From Streptosporangiaceae bacterium (GTDB taxonomy: Bacteria; Actinomycetota; Actinomycetes; Streptosporangiales; Streptosporangiaceae), in the NCBI GenBank assembly GCA_030040815.1, contig JASHSZ010000221.1, forward strand, positions 1 through 6,818: a stretch of DNA of 6,818 nt. The letters are read 5' to 3'. A model generated the notes under the pieces. The model did no database searches. It saw nothing but the letters and a program-made list of their open reading frames with translations, and was not told the origin of the DNA. Made by a program: the position numbers and the translations under genes. Every line of letters begins with the position of its first letter. The first letter of the stretch is position 1. Below, in pieces: positions 1 through 4,326 of this stretch.

Positions 1-13
1 GCCCTGCCAGGGC
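1..13 (-). terminator. Possible terminator hairpin after the GNAT gene
   Basis: GCCCT (1-5) and AGGGC (9-13) form a perfect 5-bp stem with a 3-nt loop, 8 bp beyond the GNAT stop codon. There is no U-tract, as is common in high-GC actinobacteria. The stem reaches the window edge and may be longer. A weak call that rests on position and complementarity only. Confidence 0.3.
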
Positions 14-21
14 CTCGCACG

Positions 22-531
22 TCAAGAGCGCGGCTCCCAGTCTTGTCGCAGTAGCACACAGACCGCGAACGGCGCGTCGTCCTGCGCTCCGTCAAGCCCT
101 TCAGCAATGCCTCGGCTCCGGATTTCGCCCCTATGCCGCATGCCGATGCGCTCCATGACGGCGCGCGAGCGCATGTTGTGACGGACCGTGCACGACACCC
201 GGAGGACGTCGAAGGCATATGCCAGCCCGGCGCGGCCGACAACCTCGCCGCCGACGCGGTCGTAGGCGATCCACTTATGGACGCCGTGGAAGCTCCACGA
301 GTCGCCCATGAACGTCGCCCACTCCGTCGCCTGCTCGAAACTCGGCTTCTCATCGTCGTACCAGCGCGACACCTCGTCGTCGTTATGTACGAGCCACAAG
401 TCAGCGGCGTTGGCAGGGCCGACCGGTTCCAGACGCAGGCGCTTCGTGAACTGGCAGGAGTCAGCGGTGGCGGCCAGTGGCGGGTCTTCCACGCGGCCGA
501 GCGTGGCACGACGGCGCGGATCGTGCATCAT
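22..531 (-). CDS. GNAT acetyltransferase (RimJ/RimL type), internally deleted and probably inactive
   Basis: A 169-residue protein related to the GNAT enzymes that transfer acetyl from acetyl-CoA to N-terminal or side-chain amines. Seen: the N-terminal family signature TKRLRLEPVGPANAADLW (about residues 29-46), the beta-strand segment KWIAYDRVGGEVVGRAGL (86-103), and the late conserved segment RSRAVMERIGMRHRGEI (121-137). Residue 103 runs almost directly into AYAFDVLRV. In this family about 30-35 residues normally lie there, including the glycine-rich Q/R-x-x-G-x-G/A pyrophosphate-binding loop (a WGRGYATE-like stretch). That loop is absent, so acetyl-CoA binding should be lost. The frame is intact around the junction, which suggests a clean in-frame deletion. 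Residues 1-27 do not look like the family, and no ribosome-binding site precedes the tandem ATG codons at 526-531, so the start is uncertain. It diverges from the transglutaminase gene. Family membership is secure; loss of activity is inference. Confidence 0.75.
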   Translation of the reverse strand: MMHDPRRRATLGRVEDPPLAATADSCQFTKRLRLEPVGPANAADLWLVHNDDEVSRWYDDEKPSFEQATEWATFMGDSWSFHGVHKWIAYDRVGGEVVGRAGLAYAFDVLRVSCTVRHNMRSRAVMERIGMRHRGEIRSRGIAEGLDGAQDDAPFAVCVLLRQDWEPRS

Positions 532-597
532 CCGTTAGCGAGCAGGAGCCAGGCGCAAGCGCTGTCCCCCGGTCGCGCCAGCGGCCGGTCGGCTTGC

Positions 598-652
598 ACC
601 AGCCCAGATCGATGAGCCCATCGGTGCGGCAAGACGTCGGTAATGGGCTGGT
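598..652. repeat. Inverted repeats in the GNAT/transglutaminase divergent region
   Basis: ACCAGCCCA (598-606) is the exact reverse complement of TGGGCTGGT (644-652), separated by 37 bp. A second left arm, AGCCCAT (615-621), is the exact complement of ATGGGCT (643-649). The right arm can therefore pair with either left arm, and AGCCCA occurs three times, twice direct and once inverted. The right arm touches the putative -10 element of the transglutaminase gene, so a regulator-binding site is plausible. No regulator is identified. Confidence 0.4.
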
Positions 653-657
653 ACCTT
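652..657 (+). promoter_or_regulatory. Putative -10 element of a leaderless transglutaminase transcript
   Basis: TACCTT lies exactly 7 nt before the ATG at 665, the spacing expected when transcription starts at or next to the start codon. No Shine-Dalgarno sequence precedes that ATG, which fits a leaderless mRNA. No convincing -35 hexamer is visible 16-18 bp upstream. Tentative. Confidence 0.35.
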
Positions 658-664
658 CCCACTC

Positions 665-1471
665 ATGAGCGAGACCACGAACTTCTATGCGCGGCCTGGC
701 CGGACCTCCGACCTCGGACGCCACCGGCAGCTCGTGCTCGAACTCCCAGCCGACGCCGAGGCGCTCGGCGCAATAGTGCGAGGACTGCTGGTCCACAACT
801 TCGCAGCGAAGACCCGGGGCCTGGAGTTGTCGGCCGAACGCATGTCGCACATGCAGACCGTCGGTGCGGAAGCGATCTTGGACAACGTGATCAGTCTCGA
901 CCCCAGCCCGCTCGCCCTCAAGCGGCCCGCCGAGCGGAGAATGGTCGGCTTCTGCTACCACTTCGCCCTGTTGCACTGCGCTTTGCTGCGCGCCACGGGT
1001 ACACCAGCCCGGGTGCGGTGCGGCTTCGCCGGTTACTTCGAGCCGGGGCGGTGGATCGACCATTGGGTGGTCGAGTACTGGGACGGTGATGGCTGGCGAC
1101 TCACGGACCCTCAGGTCGGACGCAGCGACCTGACCCGCTACGACTTCCAGGACGGTCTCACCGCATGGAATCGCTGTCGCGGCGGCGCTTCGGTGGCGAC
1201 CGTGTACGGCAACGGAGAACTCTGGGGGTGGGACGAATTGAGAGGCAGCCTGATCAATGACATCGCCGCCCTCAACAAAGTCGAGGTCGCCGGGTGGTAC
1301 TGGTGCGACCGGATCAAGGTGGATCCGCTCGATCAACCACACGACGAACTCGACGCGGTACTGGACGCCCTTTCTCGACGGGCCGCAACCGCGGAGTCGG
1401 TCGAGGCAGTAAAGGAGTGCTTTGAGCTGTATCCGGAGTTGCAGCCGCCAGCGGACGCCGTCGCGCGATAG
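665..1471 (+). CDS. Transglutaminase-like domain protein
   Basis: A 268-residue stand-alone member of the transglutaminase-like cysteine protease superfamily, a type common in actinobacteria. The fold uses a Cys-His-Asp triad for amide hydrolysis or transamidation; the substrate of this branch is not known to me. Seen: the nucleophile Cys97 in GFCYHFALLHCALLRATGTPAR (95-116), His133 in IDHWVVEYW (131-139) and Asp148 in WRLTDPQVG (144-152), in the usual order and spacing. The opening NFYARPGRTSDLGRHRQLV and the later INDIAALNKVEV segment (about 198-208) match my memory of this family. There is no signal peptide or membrane segment, so it should be cytoplasmic. The start is the ATG at 665, with no ribosome-binding site but a -10-like element at leaderless spacing. 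It ends 10 bp from the converging Trp/Pro-rich gene. The gene looks intact; the enzymatic role is open. Confidence 0.85.
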   Translation: MSETTNFYARPGRTSDLGRHRQLVLELPADAEALGAIVRGLLVHNFAAKTRGLELSAERMSHMQTVGAEAILDNVISLDPSPLALKRPAERRMVGFCYHFALLHCALLRATGTPARVRCGFAGYFEPGRWIDHWVVEYWDGDGWRLTDPQVGRSDLTRYDFQDGLTAWNRCRGGASVATVYGNGELWGWDELRGSLINDIAALNKVEVAGWYWCDRIKVDPLDQPHDELDAVLDALSRRAATAESVEAVKECFELYPELQPPADAVAR

Positions 1472-1474
1472 AAC

Positions 1475-1487
1475 GCTTACCCTAAGC
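1475..1487. terminator. Small hairpin where two genes converge
   Basis: GCTTA (1475-1479) and TAAGC (1483-1487) form a 5-bp stem around CCC. It spans the 10-bp gap between the transglutaminase stop and the stop of the opposing Trp/Pro-rich gene, so it could serve both. The stem is short and has no T-run; weak. Confidence 0.2.
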
Positions 1488-1892
1488 TGGCGGCTCTGGC
1501 CTGCGCGGCACGGGTGCCGCTCCGGTCCTGGTCCCGGCCGGCGGTGTCGGCCGGCGCGGCTCGCGCTCTCCCACGAGGCCGCCGCGCGCCCGGGCAGCGC
1601 GCGGGACCACATCCCAGCCCCCGTGCCACCACATCCAGGCATACGCGTAACGGTCAACCAGCGGCGTCCGGTACCACAAGCGAACCCACAGCGGCACCCG
1701 GTCTGGCCGCGGCACGATCCCCGGCGGCGGCGTCCAGTTCCACCCCGGCCGAACACCCCGCGGAACGGTCCATCCGCCCGGTGACGGGACGCGGCCGGGT
1801 TCTGTCAGCTCGCCAATCCGCGTGATGCGCACGCCGCGCAGCTGCGCTGGCACGCGATACCGACGGCGCGGTCGGCGCCATGACCATGCCAT
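1482..1892 (-). CDS. Trp/Pro/Arg-rich small protein of unknown function
   Basis: A 136-residue protein that I cannot assign to a family. It has 11 tryptophans (positions 3, 5, 41, 51, 53, 69, 73, 86, 88, 89, 93), clustered in a central block 41-93 with the motifs GWTVPRG, GWNWTPPPG, PLWVRLWYRTPLVDRYAY and AWMWWHGGWDVVP. Arg/Pro-rich tails flank this block on both sides. No hydrophobic stretch is long enough for a membrane helix, and there is no signal peptide. The ordered aromatic block and G/C-biased third codon positions argue for a real gene over an antisense frame. The ATG at 1890-1892 is the first start in frame; I see no clear Shine-Dalgarno, although a short frame ends 6 bp upstream at 1899. 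It is the last gene of the minus-strand run that begins with mazE. Flanking regions look disordered; the W-rich core may bind a partner (inference). Confidence 0.6.
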   Translation of the reverse strand: MAWSWRRPRRRYRVPAQLRGVRITRIGELTEPGRVPSPGGWTVPRGVRPGWNWTPPPGIVPRPDRVPLWVRLWYRTPLVDRYAYAWMWWHGGWDVVPRAARARGGLVGEREPRRPTPPAGTRTGAAPVPRRPEPPA

Positions 1893-1951
1893 GCGCCGTC
1901 ACCTGCCCGACAAGTCCCGGCCGAGCCGATCGCGGATCACCAGCATGTTGT

Positions 1952-2140
1952 CTAGCTTCCCACCGTTACTGCAGCAGCCCGAGCAGCAACCATGCGCAAC
2001 TCCCTCGGCAAGCCGTCCGGCAGATCCACGCGCGACTGGATTCCATCAGCCGGACACGCCGACAACTGCTCAGGCTGCGGCTGGAGTACCGGCCTGCCGG
2101 AGCCGATACCTGGCCTTGCGCCGCCCTCAGTGATGGTCAC
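1952..2140 (-). CDS. Doubtful 62-codon frame coupled to the upstream gene
   Basis: A frame starting with GTG at 2138-2140 overlaps the stop codon of the preceding gene as GTGA, the arrangement seen in translationally coupled pairs. It reads MTITEGGARPGIGSG and ends in an alanine-rich tail before TAG at 1952. No family, domain or membrane segment is recognised. About three quarters of its first 46 codons end in G or C, falling to about half at the end. The opposite strand is also open here with similar bias, so composition does not settle it. Immediately after the stop another minus frame (ATG at 1944-1946) encodes MLVIRDRLGRDLSGR with nearly all third positions G/C and stops 6 bp before the next gene. 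The stretch may be one small frameshifted gene. Low confidence. Confidence 0.25.
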   Translation of the reverse strand: MTITEGGARPGIGSGRPVLQPQPEQLSACPADGIQSRVDLPDGLPRELRMVAARAAAVTVGS

Positions 2141-2490
2141 AGGAATTGGCCAGGAGTTTTGCTGGGAGCTGAGCTGACAACCTTCTCCGGCTGGATCGCC
2201 AGCCTCGCGGTGGGTGGACGCGACGTCGCCATCGTCGCGGCGGCGTTAAACAGGTCTACCAGCGGGCAGGTGAGGTGCCCATCACGACTCATGACCGGCC
2301 CGTCGCAGGGCACGTGATCACGGACCCTCTCGGCGCTTCGCCGTGCTATCGCAATGGTTCCCAGGCTGCCATCGGGCTGCTCGTGGAACTGGGCGTAGTC
2401 GCTGACAATCTCGTCCGCGGCGTCGAGCATTTCGAGGTAGCAGCACGTGCTGCAGGTCGTAGCTGCTACTCGGCGGGTGGTGTCACTCAT
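2137..2490 (-). CDS. Cysteine-containing small protein downstream of mazEF, unknown function
   Basis: A 117-residue protein when started at the ATG at 2488-2490, chosen because GGGGAG sits 9 nt upstream. An in-frame GTG at 2530-2532, overlapping the mazF end by 11 bp, would add 14 residues. From the ATG, cysteines are at 13, 16, 17, 62 and 75, in TTCSTCCYLEMLDAADE near the N-terminus and PCDGP and LTCPLVDLF later; the Cys-x-x-Cys plus two later cysteines could hold a metal ion (inference). The middle reads as ordered helix (EMLDAADEIVSDYAQFHEQ). About 75% of codons end in G or C, which supports real coding. No family is recognised. It directly follows mazF on the same strand and probably shares its transcript. 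It could be an unrelated rider, or a third component of the toxin-antitoxin operon. Confidence 0.6.
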   Translation of the reverse strand: MSDTTRRVAATTCSTCCYLEMLDAADEIVSDYAQFHEQPDGSLGTIAIARRSAERVRDHVPCDGPVMSRDGHLTCPLVDLFNAAATMATSRPPTARLAIQPEKVVSSAPSKTPGQFL

Positions 2491-2499
2491 CGCTTCGTG

Positions 2500-2505
2500 C
2501 TCCCC
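2500..2505 (-). promoter_or_regulatory. Ribosome-binding site that decides the start of the Cys-containing gene
   Basis: GGGGAG on the minus strand, 9 nt before the ATG at 2488-2490. It favours this ATG over the in-frame GTG at 2530-2532. It lies just after the mazF stop codon, so reinitiation or independent entry are both possible. Confidence 0.55.
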
Positions 2506-2521
2506 AACGTGCTCGTGGGAT

Positions 2522-3064
2522 CTATCGGTCACCGGACTGGTGTTCGGACCGAGCCGCGTTAGCCGCCGGCGAGCGCTGGCGTCGTGCTCGTCGACTGCGG
2601 TCGGCAGCTGCCCGTTCCCTACCTGACTGCCTGCCTTCTTGTGCGCCGCTGCGCTGCTCCTGCGCAGCGGTGAGCTCGGGCCCTAAGCCAGTGCTCCTCG
2701 CCTGAAGCACCTCGTGCTCCCGTCGGAGGCTGAGGACCATCGCCAGGCCGCGATCCAACTCGTGCATGAGTGCGGCTGGCAGCTGGCCGGCCTCACCCCG
2801 GAGATCCCCCTTGTCGAGCGTGACGAGGGCGGTCACGTTGACAACCGAGTCTCTCGGAAGGCCGGAGCTAGCCGCGGGCAGGAACACGTTGCCAGGCATG
2901 GCCGCAATGCGCGTATTCGAGGTAATGGCTGCGACCAGGATCGTGTTCAGCCCGCTGGCGTTAAAGGAGTTGTCCTGGACAACTAGTACCGGCCGACTGT
3001 TCGCTGGCCGGCTGCCGTGCGGCTCGCCGAGGTCAGCCCACCACACGCTGCCCCGGTGGATCAC
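2522..3064 (-). CDS. mazF: MazF/PemK-type endoribonuclease toxin with a C-terminal extension
   Basis: The toxin of a type II toxin-antitoxin pair. MazF dimers cut single-stranded RNA at short sequences and stop translation unless the antitoxin binds. Seen: the opening RGSVWWADLGEPHGSRPANSRPVLVVQ (4-30) with the catalytic-type Arg24, the ITSN motif with Thr48 (47-50), LPRDSVVNV (69-77), LVTLDKGDL (80-88) and the closing helix LMHELDRGLAMVLSL (99-113). The Arg24/Thr48 pair matches the active-site positions of characterised MazF proteins. The family usually ends near residue 110-115, but this frame continues to 180 with a Gln/Arg/Ala/Ser-rich tail of no recognisable fold. About 34% of tail codons end in A or T against about 19% in the core, and the tail carries one TTA codon. 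The GTG start overlaps the antitoxin stop as GTGA, a classic coupled arrangement. The core is secure; whether the tail is functional is unknown. Confidence 0.88.
   Translation of the reverse strand: MIHRGSVWWADLGEPHGSRPANSRPVLVVQDNSFNASGLNTILVAAITSNTRIAAMPGNVFLPAASSGLPRDSVVNVTALVTLDKGDLRGEAGQLPAALMHELDRGLAMVLSLRREHEVLQARSTGLGPELTAAQEQRSGAQEGRQSGRERAAADRSRRARRQRSPAANAARSEHQSGDR
2646..2670 (-). terminator. Perfect 9-bp hairpin inside the mazF extension, terminator-like
   Basis: CCGCTGCGC (2646-2654) and GCGCAGCGG (2662-2670) pair perfectly around a 7-nt loop. On the mRNA strand the loop is AGGAGCA, which includes a Shine-Dalgarno-like AGGAG. The hairpin lies about 55-80 nt past the place where MazF proteins normally end, where an operon terminator would be expected, but here it is inside the open frame. 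No U-tract follows. It may still attenuate transcription into the downstream genes. Confidence 0.5.
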
Positions 3065-3312
3065 CAGTCGTTCTCTTGAGCCAGCCGACGGCGGCCCGCT
3101 GCGACCGCTACTCCCTCGGTCTCATCGACGCCAGCGACCTCGAGTGCTTCGTCGATTTGCTGCGTAAGCGACTCCGCCGACTCCGCGGCGAGGTCATGGA
3201 GGTACCTGCGGGCTGCGCGGGCGAAGAACTCGGATCGGCTGATGCCGAGCTCGGCTGCCTTCCTCGTCGCCTGCTCGTACGTCTCGTCCGGCAGCGAGAT
3301 CGCGGTCTTCAC
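3061..3312 (-). CDS. mazE: MazE-type ribbon-helix-helix antitoxin
   Basis: An 83-residue antitoxin paired with the MazF toxin that follows. The N-terminus VKTAISLPDETYEQATRKAAELGISRSEFFARAARRYL is a typical ribbon-helix-helix DNA-binding domain: the first strand contacts operator DNA and two helices form the dimer. The C-terminal half is acidic then basic (QQIDEALEVAGVDETE, ending RRRLAQENDW) and is the part that usually wraps the toxin. I start at the GTG at 3310-3312, where the domain begins, not at the TTG at 3343-3345, because the intervening 33 bp hold the promoter and operator. A -10 hexamer TATACT ends 6 nt before this GTG and no Shine-Dalgarno is present, so the mRNA is probably leaderless. 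Its stop overlaps the toxin start. It probably represses its own operon as antitoxin or antitoxin-toxin complex. Confidence 0.88.
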   Translation of the reverse strand: MKTAISLPDETYEQATRKAAELGISRSEFFARAARRYLHDLAAESAESLTQQIDEALEVAGVDETEGVAVAAGRRRLAQENDW

Positions 3313-3318
3313 GCGCCC

Positions 3319-3324
3319 AGTATA
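3319..3324 (-). promoter_or_regulatory. -10 element of the mazEF promoter
   Basis: TATACT on the minus strand, a 5 of 6 match to the sigma-70-type consensus TATAAT, with 6 nt between it and the GTG start of mazE. Transcription should begin at or beside the start codon, giving a leaderless mRNA. No good -35 is seen at 16-18 bp (AATTGC at 17 bp), so the promoter may rely mainly on the -10. Confidence 0.6.
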
Positions 3325-3336
3325 ACCAGGTAATAC
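3320..3336. promoter_or_regulatory. Operator-like palindrome over the mazEF promoter
   Basis: GTATAACC-A-GGTAATAC is an imperfect 17-bp inverted repeat with 7 of 8 paired positions, and it contains a perfect inner repeat GGTA-A-TACC (3329-3337). It overlaps the -10 hexamer, so binding there would block RNA polymerase. Ribbon-helix-helix antitoxins typically autoregulate from such sites. Binding by this antitoxin is inference from position and symmetry. Confidence 0.55.
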
Positions 3337-3372
3337 CAACCGCAATTTTCGCCCCGCGGACGGCGGCGGACA

Positions 3373-3428
3373 CTACTGCGGCGCTAGCCAGCCGAGGCTG
3401 CGGACGCCTCGCGGCGCGCTACTGCGGC
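3373..3428. repeat. 10-bp direct repeat at the methyltransferase stop
   Basis: CTACTGCGGC occurs at 3373-3382 and again at 3419-3428, 46 bp apart. On the minus strand the second copy is the last codons and TAG stop of the methyltransferase gene; the first copy repeats the same ending downstream. It may be a small duplication scar or chance. Confidence 0.35.
3393..3411 (-). terminator. Possible terminator hairpin after the methyltransferase gene
   Basis: CGAGGC (3393-3398) and GCCTCG (3406-3411) form a perfect 6-bp stem with a 7-nt loop, 7 bp beyond the methyltransferase stop and about 70 bp before the mazEF promoter. It has no U-tract but stands where a terminator would separate the two minus-strand units. 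Confidence 0.4.
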
Positions 3429-4252
3429 TTACGCAGGGCCAGGTCAAGGAAGAACGGTGTGGACACCCATTCGTAGCCGCCGCTTTTCCCCGTGCGCAGG
3501 CTAGTGAGCAGGGAGTCGATAGTCTCGGCCGGGATGCCGGAGCTGACGGCGCGTCGTCTGGATGCGGCGAGGGTGCTCGCATGGATCTCGAAGCCCAGTT
3601 CCGGGTCGCCAAGGAGGAAGAAGCCATCGGTCCCGGCCACCTCCAGGCCCGCGGCGCGCGCCGACCGCGGCAGGCCCTCGACGGTCCCGCCGGGCAGGCC
3701 GGCCCGTTCCATTACCTCGTGCAGCAGGTCCCAGTACGTGCCGAGCGCAGCCAGCTGCGGATGCGATCGTGGCGGCGGATCGCGCAGCGGCTCGTGCACG
3801 ATGATCCAGCCGCCTGGGCGGATCAGCCGCGCGATGGCGCTGAGGGTCTGCGCCGGATCGGCCTGGTGCATAAGGAACAGCCGGGTAAACGCCAGGTCGA
3901 ACGGCCCGCCCAGCGCGGCCGGATCCAGCTGGTGAATGTCGCCGGCGACGACGTCGATGTTGCCGAGCCCGAGCGCCGCTGCGACCGACTGTGCCCGCCG
4001 GACGGCGGGCTCGCTGATGTCGACGCCCACCACTCGCCCGGCAGGGCCGACCATCTCCGCCAGGACCGCCAGGCCGCCGACCGGGCCGCATCCGCAGTCG
4101 ATCGCCGCCCATCCCTGCGACAGGCCAGCTCTGCTGAACGCCCGGCGGGCCGGCCCGGCGGTGACCTCGGACAGGCTAAGCAGTCGCCGCAGTTCCGCGT
4201 CGCTGCCTTCGAGGATGTACCACTGGACTCGTGGTGCGGTTGCCTGTGTCAT
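3419..4252 (-). CDS. Class I SAM-dependent methyltransferase
   Basis: A 277-residue enzyme predicted to move a methyl group from S-adenosylmethionine to an unknown, probably small-molecule, acceptor. Seen: a Rossmann-fold core with the glycine-rich motif I AAIDCGCGPVGGLAVLAE (49-66), the acidic ribose-binding Asp78 in RVVGVDISEPAV (73-84), AGDIHQLDP (103-111) with Asp105 near the adenine, and RPGGWIIVHEPL (145-156). The C-terminal part (about 157-277) is longer than the bare fold and probably shapes the acceptor site; it includes a paired-aromatic segment GTDGFFLLGDPELGFEIHAS. Motif I has DCGCG where many relatives have DVGCG or DLGCG, a mild change. The ATG start is supported by GGGAGGAG just upstream. 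The gene diverges from a TetR regulator across a double operator, so expression is probably induced by a ligand of that regulator, which may be the methyltransferase substrate. Substrate class cannot be read from sequence. Confidence 0.87.
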   Translation of the reverse strand: MTQATAPRVQWYILEGSDAELRRLLSLSEVTAGPARRAFSRAGLSQGWAAIDCGCGPVGGLAVLAEMVGPAGRVVGVDISEPAVRRAQSVAAALGLGNIDVVAGDIHQLDPAALGGPFDLAFTRLFLMHQADPAQTLSAIARLIRPGGWIIVHEPLRDPPPRSHPQLAALGTYWDLLHEVMERAGLPGGTVEGLPRSARAAGLEVAGTDGFFLLGDPELGFEIHASTLAASRRRAVSSGIPAETIDSLLTSLRTGKSGGYEWVSTPFFLDLALRKPQ

Positions 4253-4256
4253 GTCA

Positions 4257-4264
4257 CTCCTCCC
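4257..4264 (-). promoter_or_regulatory. Strong ribosome-binding site of the methyltransferase gene
   Basis: GGGAGGAG on the minus strand ends 4 nt before the ATG at 4250-4252 and fixes this start. It contrasts with tetR, mazE and the transglutaminase gene, none of which has a visible Shine-Dalgarno. Confidence 0.75.
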
Positions 4265-4270
4265 GCGCCA

Positions 4271-4312
4271 ACGTACGATCGTTCGTACGCTAACATACGA
4301 ACGATCGTACGT
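4271..4312. promoter_or_regulatory. Double TetR-type operator between methyltransferase and tetR
   Basis: Two perfect 17-bp arms, ACGTACGATCGTTCGTA (4271-4287) and its exact reverse complement (4296-4312), flank an 8-bp spacer. Each arm with its neighbours is itself a near-palindrome (TACGATCGTTCGTA pairs at 12 of 14 positions), so this reads as two operators in inverted orientation, centred about 23 bp apart, close to two helical turns. The right copy abuts the tetR -10 hexamer, and the whole lies between the two start codons, so one bound regulator could shut both directions. Such sites are typical of divergent TetR systems; binding by this TetR is inferred. Confidence 0.8.
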
Positions 4313-4317
4313 ATAGA
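4312..4317 (+). promoter_or_regulatory. Putative -10 element of tetR
   Basis: TATAGA lies 9 nt before the GTG start of tetR and shares its first base with the right operator arm. The predicted transcription start is 2-3 nt before or at the GTG, so the message is nearly leaderless, consistent with the missing Shine-Dalgarno. No clear -35 is seen. Confidence 0.45.
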
Positions 4318-4326
4318 CTGCTCCGC

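Noticed and set aside
461..1756. A 431-codon open frame on the minus strand
   Set aside because: It lies antisense to the well-supported transglutaminase gene, overlaps the Trp-rich gene in another frame, and has low-complexity Gly/Arg/Pro content without any domain. A typical high-GC shadow frame.
1880..2317. A 145-codon plus-strand frame with a helix-like middle
   Set aside because: It is antisense to the start of the Trp-rich gene and to half of the Cys-containing gene. Only about 2000-2110 looks protein-like, with third-position bias no better than the opposite strand. Kept only as an ambiguity.
2275..2562. A 95-codon plus-strand frame
   Set aside because: It is antisense to the Cys-containing small gene, which has better codon bias, a ribosome-binding site and operon context.
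3313..3345. N-terminal extension of the antitoxin from a TTG
   Set aside because: These 33 bp contain the -10 element and operator palindrome, and the ribbon-helix-helix domain starts exactly at the downstream GTG.
3501..4112. A 203-codon minus frame inside the methyltransferase
   Set aside because: Arg/Gly/Pro-rich, wholly inside the methyltransferase gene in another frame.
4271..4312. Repeat pair considered as a CRISPR repeat or an insertion-sequence end
   Set aside because: There are only two inverted copies, no spacer series, no transposase and no target duplication. Position between divergent genes next to tetR fits an operator.
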